Below, piece by piece: positions 21,231-28,820 of a stretch of 32,760 bases of DNA. Position 1 is the stretch's first letter, and each line of letters opens with the position of its first letter. The stretch is taken from the IMG/VR virus record IMGVR_UViG_3300037485_000435, positions 1 through 32,760 of that record; one strand, 5' to 3'. The DNA comes from a virus. Both the position numbers and the translations under genes were made by a program. The notes beneath the pieces are model-generated. The model made no database searches, had not been told where the DNA came from, and was given only the letters and a program-made list of their open reading frames with translations.

Positions 21231-23602
21231 TATCAATCTATAAATCAGTACAGCAAACTTTTGATAAAAACTACATCAGTGTAGAAACAGCCATTGAAAG
21301 AATAAAGAACAGCAGATACAAGGATCGCATCCTAAAGATGAGAACTCTTGGAAAGGATGATTATACCAGTGAGAAAAACAAACTACCAGTCTACAGATGG
21401 TCCGGTATCTTTGAGTATGGCAATGATGCTGGAATCAAAACTCATTCAGGCTTAATTTGTTTAGACTTTGACAAGTATCCAAGTGATGAGGTAATGTCAG
21501 ATCACAGAAAGAAACTGTGCTCAGATCCTTATGTTTACATTCTGTTTACATCCCCATCAGGCAAAGGACTGAAAGTAGTAGTAAAGATTACAGATGTAAT
21601 TGAGAATCACAGAAAGCACTTTCTATCTTTAAAGAATCACTTTGATTCTGAATACTGGGATAACAGCTCAATCAATATATCTAGGAATTGTTTTGATTCT
21701 TATGATCCGTACATCTATGTCAACAATAATAGTGAGGTATATCTGAGCATCATTGAAGAGGTAGAAGATATTGATGTCACTTATGTGGCCACAATACCAA
21801 TGAGGTCAACCAATAAGATTATTCAGAACATACAAAAGTGGTTTGATTCTAAGTACCAGCTGTCAGAAGGCAACAGAAACAACAGCTTTTTTAACCTGGC
21901 ATCAGCATTCAATAGGTATGGGATTCAACAAAGTGAATGTGAGAACTATATCCTAACTAATTATGTGGATGTGCTTGGAAGAGATGAGCTGTTACAGTGC
22001 ATCAAGTCAGGATATAGAGATAAGTCAGGCTTTGGTACATCACAATTTGAAGACAAAGAGATAATTAACTACGTCAAGAATGAACTCAAGCAAGGTGAAA
22101 AACCTAAGACAATCAAGTCTAAACTGAAAGAATACTCAGAGGATGAGGTTGAAATCATAATGGACAAGGCTGAGAGTGAACTAAAAAACTTTTGGAGGAA
22201 AAATGATAAGGGCAAAGTTAGTCTATCACCTACTTTGTACAGAGACTTTCTTGCTGAAAATGGTTTTTTCAAGTATCATAATTCAGAGCTCTCATATTTG
22301 TTCGTAAAAGTTGAAAACAATTTTGTAAAAGAAATCAATGAGGATCTGATAAAAGATTTTGTACTGGACCATGTAGAGAAGCAAGGTGATCCAGTCATCT
22401 TTGACTTCATGGCATCAGTTACAAAGTATTTTAAACGTGACTTTCTGAGCTATATGAAATCAAAGGATGTTGATTTTATCAGAGATGTTAAAGACAAAGC
22501 ATATCTATTCTATAAAAATTGTCTTGTTGAAATCACTGCGGACTCAGTAGAAGAGAAACAATATGTGGACTTCATTCAACATGTTTGGGATAAGCAAGTA
22601 ATAGATAGAGAATATAAAAAGGCTACCACTAAATGTGACTTTCAACAGTTTATTTTCAACATCAGCAAGACTCAAGATAGATATGATTCATTCAGATCAG
22701 TGATCGGTTACATGCTGCATACTTATAAGAATCCATATTTCTCTCCAGCTATTATCCTAAATGATGAGGATATATCTGACAATCCCCAGGGAGGAACTGG
22801 AAAGGGTATAGTCACTGAAGCTCTAAGTAAGTTTAAAAATACATGTACTATCAATGGAAAGAACTTTGATCCATCAAAAGACTTTGCATTTCAGAGAGTC
22901 AGCCTTGATACTCAGATTCTTATATTTGATGACGTAAATGAAAACTTTGACTTTGAAAAGCTATTCAGTATTGTAACTGATGGGATGCCAGTCAACAAGA
23001 AAAACAAGGATGAGTTTTTTATTGAGAAAGATAGAACTCCTAAGATTGCCATCCCTACAAATTATGTTTTGAAAGGGGAAGGTAATTCTCATGAACGTAG
23101 AAAGTTTGAGATTGAGCTTCATAATTATTATGACAAAAAGTTTACACCATATCATGACTTTGGTAGGAACTTGTTTTATGATTGGGATCAATCTGAATGG
23201 TCAAAGTTTGACAACTTTATGATTGAATGTGTACAGTATTATTTACAGAATGGAATAGTGAATTATGTTTCAGTCAACTTAGATGAGAAGAGATTGATGT
23301 CAGAGATAGGTCATGACTTCTACAGCTGGATAAATGAGAATATGAAATTCAATGAAAGAATGGTTCTTAAAGATATGTTTGAGAAATTCTGTGAACACTA
23401 TCCAACATATAGAAAATTCAGCCAAAAATATACATCAGGCAGAATCAGAAAGTATGGCGATTATCTTGTGAAAAAAGGTAAACTCACAAGGGTGGAATCA
23501 GGCAAGCAGAATGGATCTATCCCATACATTGAATATGTCACTGATCAGAAGAAAGAATCTGAGTGGGATAATTTACAAACAATTGATAAAGCACCTTTTT
23601 AA
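21227..23602 (+). CDS. Primase-helicase (BT4734/VirE_N-like plus SF3-like)
   Basis: This 791-residue replication protein combines a primase-type N-terminus with an ATPase. Residues 55-120 match the BT4734-like/VirE N-terminal family, with LICLDFDKY (Asp80, Asp82 as likely metal ligands) and LFTSPSGKGLKVVVK. Residues 195-260 form a helical domain typical after prim-pol cores. The C-terminal part is an SF3/D5-like helicase: Walker A QGGTGKG (521-527), Walker B ILIFDDV (564-570), and PKIAIPTNYVL (605-615) with a sensor Asn, then HERRKFEI. The residue after the Walker A Lys is Gly rather than Ser or Thr. It should unwind and prime phage DNA, probably from the nearby repeat region. Confidence 0.85.
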   Translation: MISIYKSVQQTFDKNYISVETAIERIKNSRYKDRILKMRTLGKDDYTSEKNKLPVYRWSGIFEYGNDAGIKTHSGLICLDFDKYPSDEVMSDHRKKLCSDPYVYILFTSPSGKGLKVVVKITDVIENHRKHFLSLKNHFDSEYWDNSSINISRNCFDSYDPYIYVNNNSEVYLSIIEEVEDIDVTYVATIPMRSTNKIIQNIQKWFDSKYQLSEGNRNNSFFNLASAFNRYGIQQSECENYILTNYVDVLGRDELLQCIKSGYRDKSGFGTSQFEDKEIINYVKNELKQGEKPKTIKSKLKEYSEDEVEIIMDKAESELKNFWRKNDKGKVSLSPTLYRDFLAENGFFKYHNSELSYLFVKVENNFVKEINEDLIKDFVLDHVEKQGDPVIFDFMASVTKYFKRDFLSYMKSKDVDFIRDVKDKAYLFYKNCLVEITADSVEEKQYVDFIQHVWDKQVIDREYKKATTKCDFQQFIFNISKTQDRYDSFRSVIGYMLHTYKNPYFSPAIILNDEDISDNPQGGTGKGIVTEALSKFKNTCTINGKNFDPSKDFAFQRVSLDTQILIFDDVNENFDFEKLFSIVTDGMPVNKKNKDEFFIEKDRTPKIAIPTNYVLKGEGNSHERRKFEIELHNYYDKKFTPYHDFGRNLFYDWDQSEWSKFDNFMIECVQYYLQNGIVNYVSVNLDEKRLMSEIGHDFYSWINENMKFNERMVLKDMFEKFCEHYPTYRKFSQKYTSGRIRKYGDYLVKKGKLTRVESGKQNGSIPYIEYVTDQKKESEWDNLQTIDKAPF

Positions 23603-23604
23603 TT

Positions 23605-23808
23605 ATGAAACAAACAGCAGCAATAATGATCCTAGTATGGGCCGCAATCTTTGCACTATTCATTAGCAAGCTATCAGAGCAGAAGACAATTGAGCCAGCT
23701 GAGAAGCATAAGTTTACATTTGTAAATCACAAGGACTGGGCAAGAGATACAACTATGGCACCAGGTAAAACATTAACACTAGATAGAATTTATGAACAAG
23801 GAAAATAA
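23605..23808 (+). CDS. Small membrane-anchored protein
   Basis: This 67-residue protein starts with a hydrophobic segment (residues 4-21, TAAIMILVWAAIFALFIS), consistent with a signal anchor, followed by a polar domain of 45 residues with a WARDTT motif. The start lies 2 bases after the primase-helicase stop, and the end overlaps the nuclease gene by 17 bp. Function unknown; a periplasm-facing role is inferred from the anchor. Confidence 0.5.
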   Translation: MKQTAAIMILVWAAIFALFISKLSEQKTIEPAEKHKFTFVNHKDWARDTTMAPGKTLTLDRIYEQGK

Positions 23809-24259
23809 ACAAAGACTCATTGATCTTGAGACAGCACATCTCAAAGAGAAATATCCCTCAATGCCTGATTTCGCACTGGCAAAGACCAAGTGGTCAGACT
23901 CATCAGCTAATGCACTGACAAAGGCTGTGACATCATTCATCAACCTATCCGGATATCAAGCTGAGAGAATCAATACCACTGGAATGTGGAGGCAAGGTGC
24001 CAAGTTAAAAGTAGGTGAGGGAACAAGACAGATGCCAGGCAAGTGGACCAAAGGAACTGGCACCAAGGGATCAGCTGATATATCCTCTACAATCAATGGG
24101 AGGTCAGTTAAGATAGAGATAAAATACGGCAAGGATAGACAGTCAGATGACCAAATTAGATATCAAGAAATGATAGAGAAAGCCGGAGGTATTTATATCA
24201 TTGTTAAAAACTTTGATAATTTTATTCAATGGTTTGATTTGTTTATATTAAAAGATTAA
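23792..24259 (+). CDS. VRR-NUC domain nuclease
   Basis: This 155-residue protein ends in a VRR-NUC domain of the PD-(D/E)xK superfamily. The catalytic set is visible: TKGSADI (Asp96), KIEIKYG (Glu109, Lys111) and SDDQIRYQEMIEKAGG (Gln121 region), followed by the IYIIVKN strand. Stand-alone VRR-NUC proteins in phages are structure-specific nucleases thought to act on replication or recombination intermediates. The N-terminal 60 residues are helical. It follows the primase-helicase and precedes a promoter for the recombination genes. Confidence 0.8.
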   Translation: MNKENKQRLIDLETAHLKEKYPSMPDFALAKTKWSDSSANALTKAVTSFINLSGYQAERINTTGMWRQGAKLKVGEGTRQMPGKWTKGTGTKGSADISSTINGRSVKIEIKYGKDRQSDDQIRYQEMIEKAGGIYIIVKNFDNFIQWFDLFILKD

Positions 24260-24268
24260 TTATATTTG
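24238..24268 (+). promoter_or_regulatory. Bacteroidetes-type promoter of recombination operon
   Basis: TTTG (24238-24241) and TATATTTG (24261-24268) are separated by exactly 19 bases, a perfect match to the phylum consensus. Its -33 element lies in the last codons of the nuclease gene. Transcription should start near 24275, about 16 bases before ATG 24291. Confidence 0.85.
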
Positions 24269-24290
24269 TTCAAATTTAATACCACAAATT

Positions 24291-24824
24291 ATGGCAACAG
24301 TTAAAGAAAAGGAGAGTGCAGCTCCAGTACCTATGTACAGAAAACTGCATAACGCAAAGCTAGCAATCGGCAAGGTCCACAAGAATGCTCAGTCACATCA
24401 TTCAAGATACGCAGATCTTAACGCTGTACTGGATGCATGTGAGCATATCCTACTTGAGAATGGACTAATCATCATGCAGCCTATCATTGACCAGATGGTC
24501 TATACCAAGATCATTGATGTTGATTCAGGTGAGCATGTTGAATCAATGATGAAGCTGCCGGATCTACAGAATCCCCAGCAGCTCGGATCGTGCATCAGTT
24601 ATTATCGGAGGTACACATTGACCAGTCTGATTTCATTGGCCGCAACAGATGATGATGGCAAGGCAGCAGCGAAGGCAACAGAAGAGGATAAGCCAGTGGT
24701 GAAACCTACATTACCTGAAGAGAGATTCAAGAATGCACTCATCAAGATTGCAGCAAATGAATACACTGTGCAAGAGCTCAGAGAAAACTATTCACTAACT
24801 AAAGATCAGGAGGCAAGACTATGA
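24291..24824 (+). CDS. ERF-family single-strand annealing protein
   Basis: This 177-residue protein matches the ERF family of phage recombinases, which anneal complementary single strands. Family features are the KNAQSHHSRYADLNAVLDAC block (about residues 35-54), LENGLIIMQ near residue 60, a SGEHVES strand turn, and QLGSCISYYRRYTLTSLISL with DDDG near 100-125. The C-terminal 50 residues are a linker and a small helical tail. It is the first gene behind its own promoter and works with the exonuclease encoded at 25024. Confidence 0.85.
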   Translation: MATVKEKESAAPVPMYRKLHNAKLAIGKVHKNAQSHHSRYADLNAVLDACEHILLENGLIIMQPIIDQMVYTKIIDVDSGEHVESMMKLPDLQNPQQLGSCISYYRRYTLTSLISLAATDDDGKAAAKATEEDKPVVKPTLPEERFKNALIKIAANEYTVQELRENYSLTKDQEARL

Positions 24825-25027
24825 AACCAATGGCAATAATGAGACTAGCAGAGTTTATGCAAGGTGAAGAATGGGCAGATCTAAGTGACTACCTAAGAGA
24901 TCAATGGCTTATAAACTTCTATAAAGCATCAGAGCTTGAGATAACTACAGCCTTCATGAATGGCAAGTACAAGTCAGAAGAGTATAAAGATTCATCAGAT
25001 TATTTTAATCAAACATTTGAGATATGA
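24821..25027 (+). CDS. Small protein between annealase and exonuclease
   Basis: This 68-residue acidic protein is aromatic and helical (LAEFMQGEEWADLSDYLRDQ). It overlaps both neighbours through ATGA junctions and so must be made with the recombination pair. I know no family for it. Its place suggests a partner or regulator of the annealase or exonuclease. Confidence 0.55.
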   Translation: MKPMAIMRLAEFMQGEEWADLSDYLRDQWLINFYKASELEITTAFMNGKYKSEEYKDSSDYFNQTFEI

Positions 25028-25656
25028 AATGGCATCCATCAAGCATCGGTAAGATCATGACAAATCCTAGAAACAAATCAGAGGTCCTATCAGTAGCAGC
25101 AAAGAGCTATATCAAGTCAATTGCAAAGCAAGACTTCTATGGCTACAATATTGAGCTGAATAACAAGTACATCATCAAGGGGATTGAGCAAGAGCAAGAT
25201 AGTATTGATTTGTTAAATAATGTAAGATTCACAAGCTACAAAAAGAACAAGGTAAGACTAGAGACTGAATCAATGACTGGTGAATGTGATATCCTACTAG
25301 ATGATCAAATTATTGATATCAAGACATCATGGTCACTTGAAACATTCCCAGCAACATATGAGGATGGGGATGACTCACTTTACGAATGGCAAGGCAGAGC
25401 ATATATGTATCTGTATGATAGGCCATCATTCGAGCTAATCTATTGCATGGTATCAACAGATCCAACTAATGACCTTGGACTACTTAATCAGTGGGATAAC
25501 ATGTCACTTCACAGAGTGGACCATATTGATCCAGCCAAACGCATCACTGTAATCAAATATGAGAGAGACATGGATCTTGAACTGGCAATGCTTGAGAGAC
25601 TCAGACATGCATCTGAATTCTATGTGCAGTATGTTAATCTTTTAAATAATAAGTGA
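25024..25656 (+). CDS. YqaJ-like recombination exonuclease
   Basis: This 210-residue protein has PD-(D/E)xK exonuclease motifs of the YqaJ/lambda-exonuclease type. GIEQEQDSIDLL (Glu55) is the first metal motif, TGECDILLDD gives Asp89, and QIIDIKTSW gives Asp98 and Lys100. YEWQGRAYMYLY near residue 129 is the usual Gln-containing helix. Such enzymes resect double-strand ends to produce the single strands that ERF proteins anneal, and the gene lies right behind the ERF gene. The C-terminal 40 residues are helical. Confidence 0.8.
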   Translation: MKWHPSSIGKIMTNPRNKSEVLSVAAKSYIKSIAKQDFYGYNIELNNKYIIKGIEQEQDSIDLLNNVRFTSYKKNKVRLETESMTGECDILLDDQIIDIKTSWSLETFPATYEDGDDSLYEWQGRAYMYLYDRPSFELIYCMVSTDPTNDLGLLNQWDNMSLHRVDHIDPAKRITVIKYERDMDLELAMLERLRHASEFYVQYVNLLNNK

Positions 25657-25838
25657 TGGAGGTAATACAAGAGCACATATATGACATCAAGTCTGAGTCA
25701 ATGTATTGGAGAATTTACTTTACACAAATATCTTTAATACCTTTGACGAATGAGGAATATCATGAGGTGTCTGCAAAAATTGACAAGATCCTTGAGGACT
25801 TGGAAGCCAGGAGAAAATTTATGGGTACTGGTAATTAA
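25656..25838 (+). CDS. Small hypothetical protein
   Basis: This 60-residue protein starts at the ATG of a TGATG overlap with the exonuclease stop (a GTG three bases earlier is also in frame). It is acidic at the start, has a YWRIYFTQISL strand in the middle and ends in a charged helix (AKIDKILEDLEARRKF). No family recognised. Confidence 0.5.
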   Translation: MEVIQEHIYDIKSESMYWRIYFTQISLIPLTNEEYHEVSAKIDKILEDLEARRKFMGTGN

Positions 25839-25858
25839 TTTAATCTATAGAAAATAGC

Positions 25859-25981
25859 ATGGCATGCATGGAAATTAAACCAGTAAAGTATCAATGTCCT
25901 GGAGGACCATTGAACATAAACAAAATGATCATTGATATGACCATTGAACAAATCAGAAATTATACACCTATATACTTTTAA
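25859..25981 (+). CDS. 40-residue putative protein
   Basis: This short frame fills the 145-bp gap before the SSB-like gene and stops 2 bases before it. The product (MACMEIKPVKYQCPGGPLNI then NKMIIDMTIEQIRNYTP) has two Cys residues and no known family. Tight spacing on the downstream side supports translation, but its size leaves doubt. Confidence 0.45.
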   Translation: MACMEIKPVKYQCPGGPLNINKMIIDMTIEQIRNYTPIYF

Positions 25982-25983
25982 AA

Positions 25984-26250
25984 ATGGAACAGAAAAACAA
26001 CAGTGGAGCAATCTTCAAAAACGACAAGAAGACAGCCGACAATCAGCCAGACTACAGAGGCAAGATAGTAGTAGACAACAAGGAGTGGGAAATCTCTCTG
26101 TGGCTCAGAGAATCATCCAAGGGAGTAAAATACTTCAGTGCTGCAATCAAAGAGCCTTGGGTGGCACCAACTGAGACACCACAGCTACAGAATACAAGTG
26201 ATAAAATCAAAGCTGATACAAATGATTTTGACGATGGACTTCCCTTCTGA
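25984..26250 (+). CDS. SSB-like small protein with acidic tail
   Basis: This 88-residue protein has a core NSGAIFKNDKKTADNQPDY followed by strands GKIVVDNKEWEISLWLRES and GVKYFSAAIKEPW, an outline of small OB-like/DUF736-type proteins. It ends DFDDGLPF, which resembles the acidic tip of bacterial single-strand DNA-binding proteins (DDDIPF), the site that recruits partner enzymes. In the recombination operon it probably binds single-stranded DNA or competes for host SSB partners. The match is from motif appearance only. Confidence 0.65.
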   Translation: MEQKNNSGAIFKNDKKTADNQPDYRGKIVVDNKEWEISLWLRESSKGVKYFSAAIKEPWVAPTETPQLQNTSDKIKADTNDFDDGLPF

Positions 26251-26431
26251 TGTCAGCTTAAGTGATTGGATGAGAGGAGAGCTTCATAAGAGGCTCTCCA
26301 ATCGTTACAAGCTCACTCATCTGTCAGAAGATAGTGATCTAAACTATTCACAGCTGTGGCGGTTTTCTAATAGCAAGCCAGTATCAGAACAATTTTTAAA
26401 TGAGGTATTCAAATATTTAATAACTTCGTGA
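26234..26431 (+). CDS. Small HTH-type protein
   Basis: This 65-residue protein contains a stretch resembling a lambda-repressor-type HTH: LSEDSDLNYSQLWRFSNSKP, ending in a FLNEVFKYL helix. The frame is open further upstream inside the SSB-like gene; I choose ATG 26234 (ATG 26222 also possible), giving a 17-bp overlap. It lies just before the sigma-like gene and could regulate transcription. Confidence 0.5.
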   Translation: MDFPSDVSLSDWMRGELHKRLSNRYKLTHLSEDSDLNYSQLWRFSNSKPVSEQFLNEVFKYLITS

Positions 26432-26432
26432 T

Positions 26433-26930
26433 GTGTTCTGGAACAGAGAAGCATACAATATCGCACTCAAGATCACTGGCGGATCAGAGCTACATCGTGA
26501 CCTTGTCTCAGATGTGTTCATCATACTCAGCCAGTACAATATCTCAGATGCCGATCTACCAAAGACCTTTGCAAGGTTTGCGTATAATCAGTGGAAATGG
26601 CCTGGTAGTGAATTCAACAAGAAATTCAATCCCCCAATACGTCTCATCCCATACGAGTCAGATGTTGCCTCCAAGGAAACAGATGAAGACATATCAGAAT
26701 ATCAAAAGTATCTTGATTGCTACATGGAGAGATCTCCAGAGAATGATCAAGAGATGTTTTGCAAAGAGATAACCAAGATGCATCTATACGGCATGACATA
26801 CAGAGATATCAAGGCAGAAACTAATCTGCCTCTCAGAGTCATCCATGGTGCCATAAAACAATTTAAAAATGATCTACATTTTATTCATACTGGCGAGCCT
26901 AGGGATAGCGAGAGCATTCATGACCTTTGA
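26433..26930 (+). CDS. Sigma factor-like transcription regulator
   Basis: This 165-residue protein has the size and two-part layout of ECF-type sigma factors. The N-terminal region (ALKITGGSELHRDLVSDVFI, about residues 11-30) resembles region 2 with its DLV.DVF helix. The C-terminal part (MHLYGMTYRDIKAETNLPLR, about 116-135) resembles the region 4 helix-turn-helix. The start is a GTG one base after the preceding stop; no ATG is available. Late genes lack the host-type promoter, so this may direct RNA polymerase to late promoters. Similarity is weak and a different HTH regulator is possible. Confidence 0.55.
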   Translation: MFWNREAYNIALKITGGSELHRDLVSDVFIILSQYNISDADLPKTFARFAYNQWKWPGSEFNKKFNPPIRLIPYESDVASKETDEDISEYQKYLDCYMERSPENDQEMFCKEITKMHLYGMTYRDIKAETNLPLRVIHGAIKQFKNDLHFIHTGEPRDSESIHDL

Positions 26931-27081
26931 GCTGCCTGATGTCAAGCCATTAAACTGCTGGAGCTGCCTATCATTTTGGACTTCAGTAATCCTTTTACTG
27001 ATGTACGACTGGCATACTGTTGGCATCGCATTCATCACATACTTATTAGCTGATTTATTGCAATCATGGGAGAACAAGTAA
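26869..27081 (+). CDS. Small membrane protein with CxxC motif
   Basis: This 70-residue protein has an N-terminal hydrophobic segment (IYILFILASLGIARAFM), a KPLNCWSCLSFW motif in the middle and two further hydrophobic stretches. I recognise the CWSC/CxxC-FW pattern from small phage membrane proteins of unknown role. It starts 62 bp inside the sigma-like gene in another frame and overlaps the next gene. Confidence 0.6.
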   Translation: MIYILFILASLGIARAFMTFELPDVKPLNCWSCLSFWTSVILLLMYDWHTVGIAFITYLLADLLQSWENK

Positions 27082-27227
27082 CCGACAAACTGATGACTGA
27101 TCATGACAAGTATTTTGCCATGATTGGTGCAATACTACTGCATGAGCTGCACAATAGCAGAGAGCTGCGCCGAAAGATTAAAGGAACAAAGCTAGAGTAT
27201 AAACTACTTAAAATTATGAAACCATGA
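27066..27227 (+). CDS. 53-residue hypothetical protein
   Basis: This frame starts 16 bases before the end of the membrane protein gene and ends with an ATGA overlap with the next gene. The product is helical and charged (MGEQVTDKLMTDHDKYFAMI, later SRELRRKIKGTKLEYK). Without it there would be a gap of 142 bp. No family recognised. Confidence 0.5.
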   Translation: MGEQVTDKLMTDHDKYFAMIGAILLHELHNSRELRRKIKGTKLEYKLLKIMKP

Positions 27228-27577
27228 TATCAGAAGAACTGATGAGCCAGGTGCAGAGATACATGAGAAGCAGATCCTTTGCACTGACTGAGCCAATGAA
27301 AGAAGAACTAGGCATATGGTACAAGGTGAACAAGTCTGCTGTGCTCAATAAGAAATGTGGCACATGCCTTCGCAATGCAATGAGAGACCTATCAGGTCAC
27401 ATACAAGAGAATCTCAATACACAGATCAAACCAGCGAAGATCACATTCATTGGAACTAAACAATACAACTACGACACCATGAGCTACAATGATATGAAGG
27501 CATTGGCTAAAGATAGAGGACTAAACCTAGGAGCTGCACCAAAGAAAGCGGACCTACTTAACGCATTGAAATCATGA
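27224..27577 (+). CDS. Protein with SAP/HeH-like C-terminus
   Basis: This 117-residue protein has a Cys pair (KKCGTCLRNAM, about residues 43-53) in its helical N-terminal half and a C-terminal SYNDMKALAKDRGLNLG segment followed by KKADLLNALK, typical of SAP or HeH/LEM helix-extension-helix domains that bind DNA. It probably binds DNA through that tail. It is coupled on both sides by ATGA overlaps and sits at the join between the DNA genes and the glycan-type cassette. Confidence 0.55.
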   Translation: MISEELMSQVQRYMRSRSFALTEPMKEELGIWYKVNKSAVLNKKCGTCLRNAMRDLSGHIQENLNTQIKPAKITFIGTKQYNYDTMSYNDMKALAKDRGLNLGAAPKKADLLNALKS

Positions 27578-28293
27578 TTGTAGCACCCATTCCAGTATTT
27601 GGCAGATTGCCATTACTAAGATTCACCATCACTAGACTTCAAAAAGCTGGTGTCAAAGTTATCTGCATGGGCCATGAGGCTGAGGCTAAAGAGCTAGCCA
27701 TTGAGCTAGGATGTGAGTGGATAGAACAATCCAATGATCCACTGGGTGCCAAATGGAACAGCGGATTTTTGGCAGCTAAGAAATACAATCCTACTGGGGT
27801 GCTATTTGTTGGCTCTTCTGATTGGGTGTCAGACAATTATATCAAGGAGGCTGAAGAAAAGATGAAAGAGTTTGACATGGTAGGAAAGCTAGGATGTCAC
27901 TTCGTGGATGTATCTGATGACATCAGACTTGTCAACTGGACTGGCTACGGCAAAGGACCAAGATCTTATGAGCCAATAGGAATAGGCAGAGTTTTATCTC
28001 ACAGATTCCTTGAGAGGATAAACTGGCAGCCATTCGACAAGAGATTAAACAGCGGACTAGACTGGGCAATGTGGCTCAGAGCAATAGTCACTGATGCATC
28101 TGTGGGAGTATTTGATTCTGATGAGGTTAAATTCTTATCAATCAGCACTGATAAGTGGGATAATAAACATAAATTTGACGATCACTGGGGCAATAAGCTC
28201 AAGAGTGAGAAGATATATGGTGATGATAAAGATGAATTTCTCAAGTCATTCACTGAAATATATGAGCTACAAGAGATATTATGCAAAGAGTAA
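27574..28293 (+). CDS. GT2-like glycosyltransferase
   Basis: This 239-residue protein looks like a GT-A fold glycosyltransferase. MIVAPIPVFGRLPLLRFTIT is the usual first strand and helix, AKWNSGFLAAKKYNPTGVLF precedes a GSSDWVSDNYI motif in the DxD position (about residues 85-95), and GLDWAMWLRAI may be the acceptor-side region. The likely reaction is transfer of a sugar from a nucleotide-sugar donor; acceptor unknown. It opens a chain of overlapping genes with a methyltransferase and an amidotransferase-like enzyme, which suggests work on one glycan. Confidence 0.65.
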   Translation: MIVAPIPVFGRLPLLRFTITRLQKAGVKVICMGHEAEAKELAIELGCEWIEQSNDPLGAKWNSGFLAAKKYNPTGVLFVGSSDWVSDNYIKEAEEKMKEFDMVGKLGCHFVDVSDDIRLVNWTGYGKGPRSYEPIGIGRVLSHRFLERINWQPFDKRLNSGLDWAMWLRAIVTDASVGVFDSDEVKFLSISTDKWDNKHKFDDHWGNKLKSEKIYGDDKDEFLKSFTEIYELQEILCKE

Positions 28294-28820
28294 AGGGTAA
28301 AATAAACACAAACAGCATTGAATTCTGGAATGAATACTATGCTAATGTTATTATTGAAGAGGATAGGCTGATAATTTATGAGCAACTTTCTGAGATACTT
28401 GACTGCATAAAGTTCAATACTATCCTTGAGATCGGATGTGGCACCGGTATAGGAGCTGAATATCTCAAGAGTAAATTCGATTGCATCTATACAGCATCAG
28501 ACTTCTCAAGCAGTGCCATCATAAAAGCATCTGATAAAGCTGACTACACAAAGCTGCTGGATATCAGAACAGATGAGCCAGTGGGCCAATACGATGTGAT
28601 CATCATTGCAGAAACACTAGAACATCTTGAGCATCCATTTGAGGTGATTGACAAATGTAAAAAGCATTGTAAATATCTTGTGCTATCTTTGCCACTAGAT
28701 GAGCCTGAAGATTGTGATTCTGAGCATATCTGGTACAACATTAAACCAGAGGACTTTCTTGATTACAAAATACATACAGTAAAACTAAATGAAAGCTACT
28801 TTCAAATAATTATAACATGA
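28281..28820 (+). CDS. SAM-dependent methyltransferase
   Basis: This 179-residue protein is a class I methyltransferase. Motif I is ILEIGCGTG (residues 48-56), the acidic ribose-binding position is in ASDFS (Asp74), and DVIIIAETLEHLEHP is the following strand motif, as in small-molecule methyltransferases of type 11. It lacks the catalytic motifs of DNA methyltransferases (no DPPY-like or PC motif), so a sugar or other small-molecule substrate is likelier. It overlaps the glycosyltransferase by 13 bp and the next gene by 4. Confidence 0.75.
   Translation: MQRVKGKINTNSIEFWNEYYANVIIEEDRLIIYEQLSEILDCIKFNTILEIGCGTGIGAEYLKSKFDCIYTASDFSSSAIIKASDKADYTKLLDIRTDEPVGQYDVIIIAETLEHLEHPFEVIDKCKKHCKYLVLSLPLDEPEDCDSEHIWYNIKPEDFLDYKIHTVKLNESYFQIIIT

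Noticed and set aside
25944-26174. 76-residue plus-strand frame overlapping the SSB-like gene
   Set aside because: Gln/Ser/Arg low-complexity product in the wrong frame relative to the SSB-like protein.
26428-26772. 114-residue plus-strand frame with an ATG start overlapping the sigma-like gene
   Set aside because: Its Ser/Gln/Met-rich translation has no pattern, while the GTG-started frame gives a two-domain protein. The ATG alone does not outweigh this.
28281-28820. DNA-modifying methyltransferase
   Set aside because: Only the SAM-binding motifs are present; no DPPY-like or Pro-Cys catalytic motif, and the neighbours are sugar-type enzymes.
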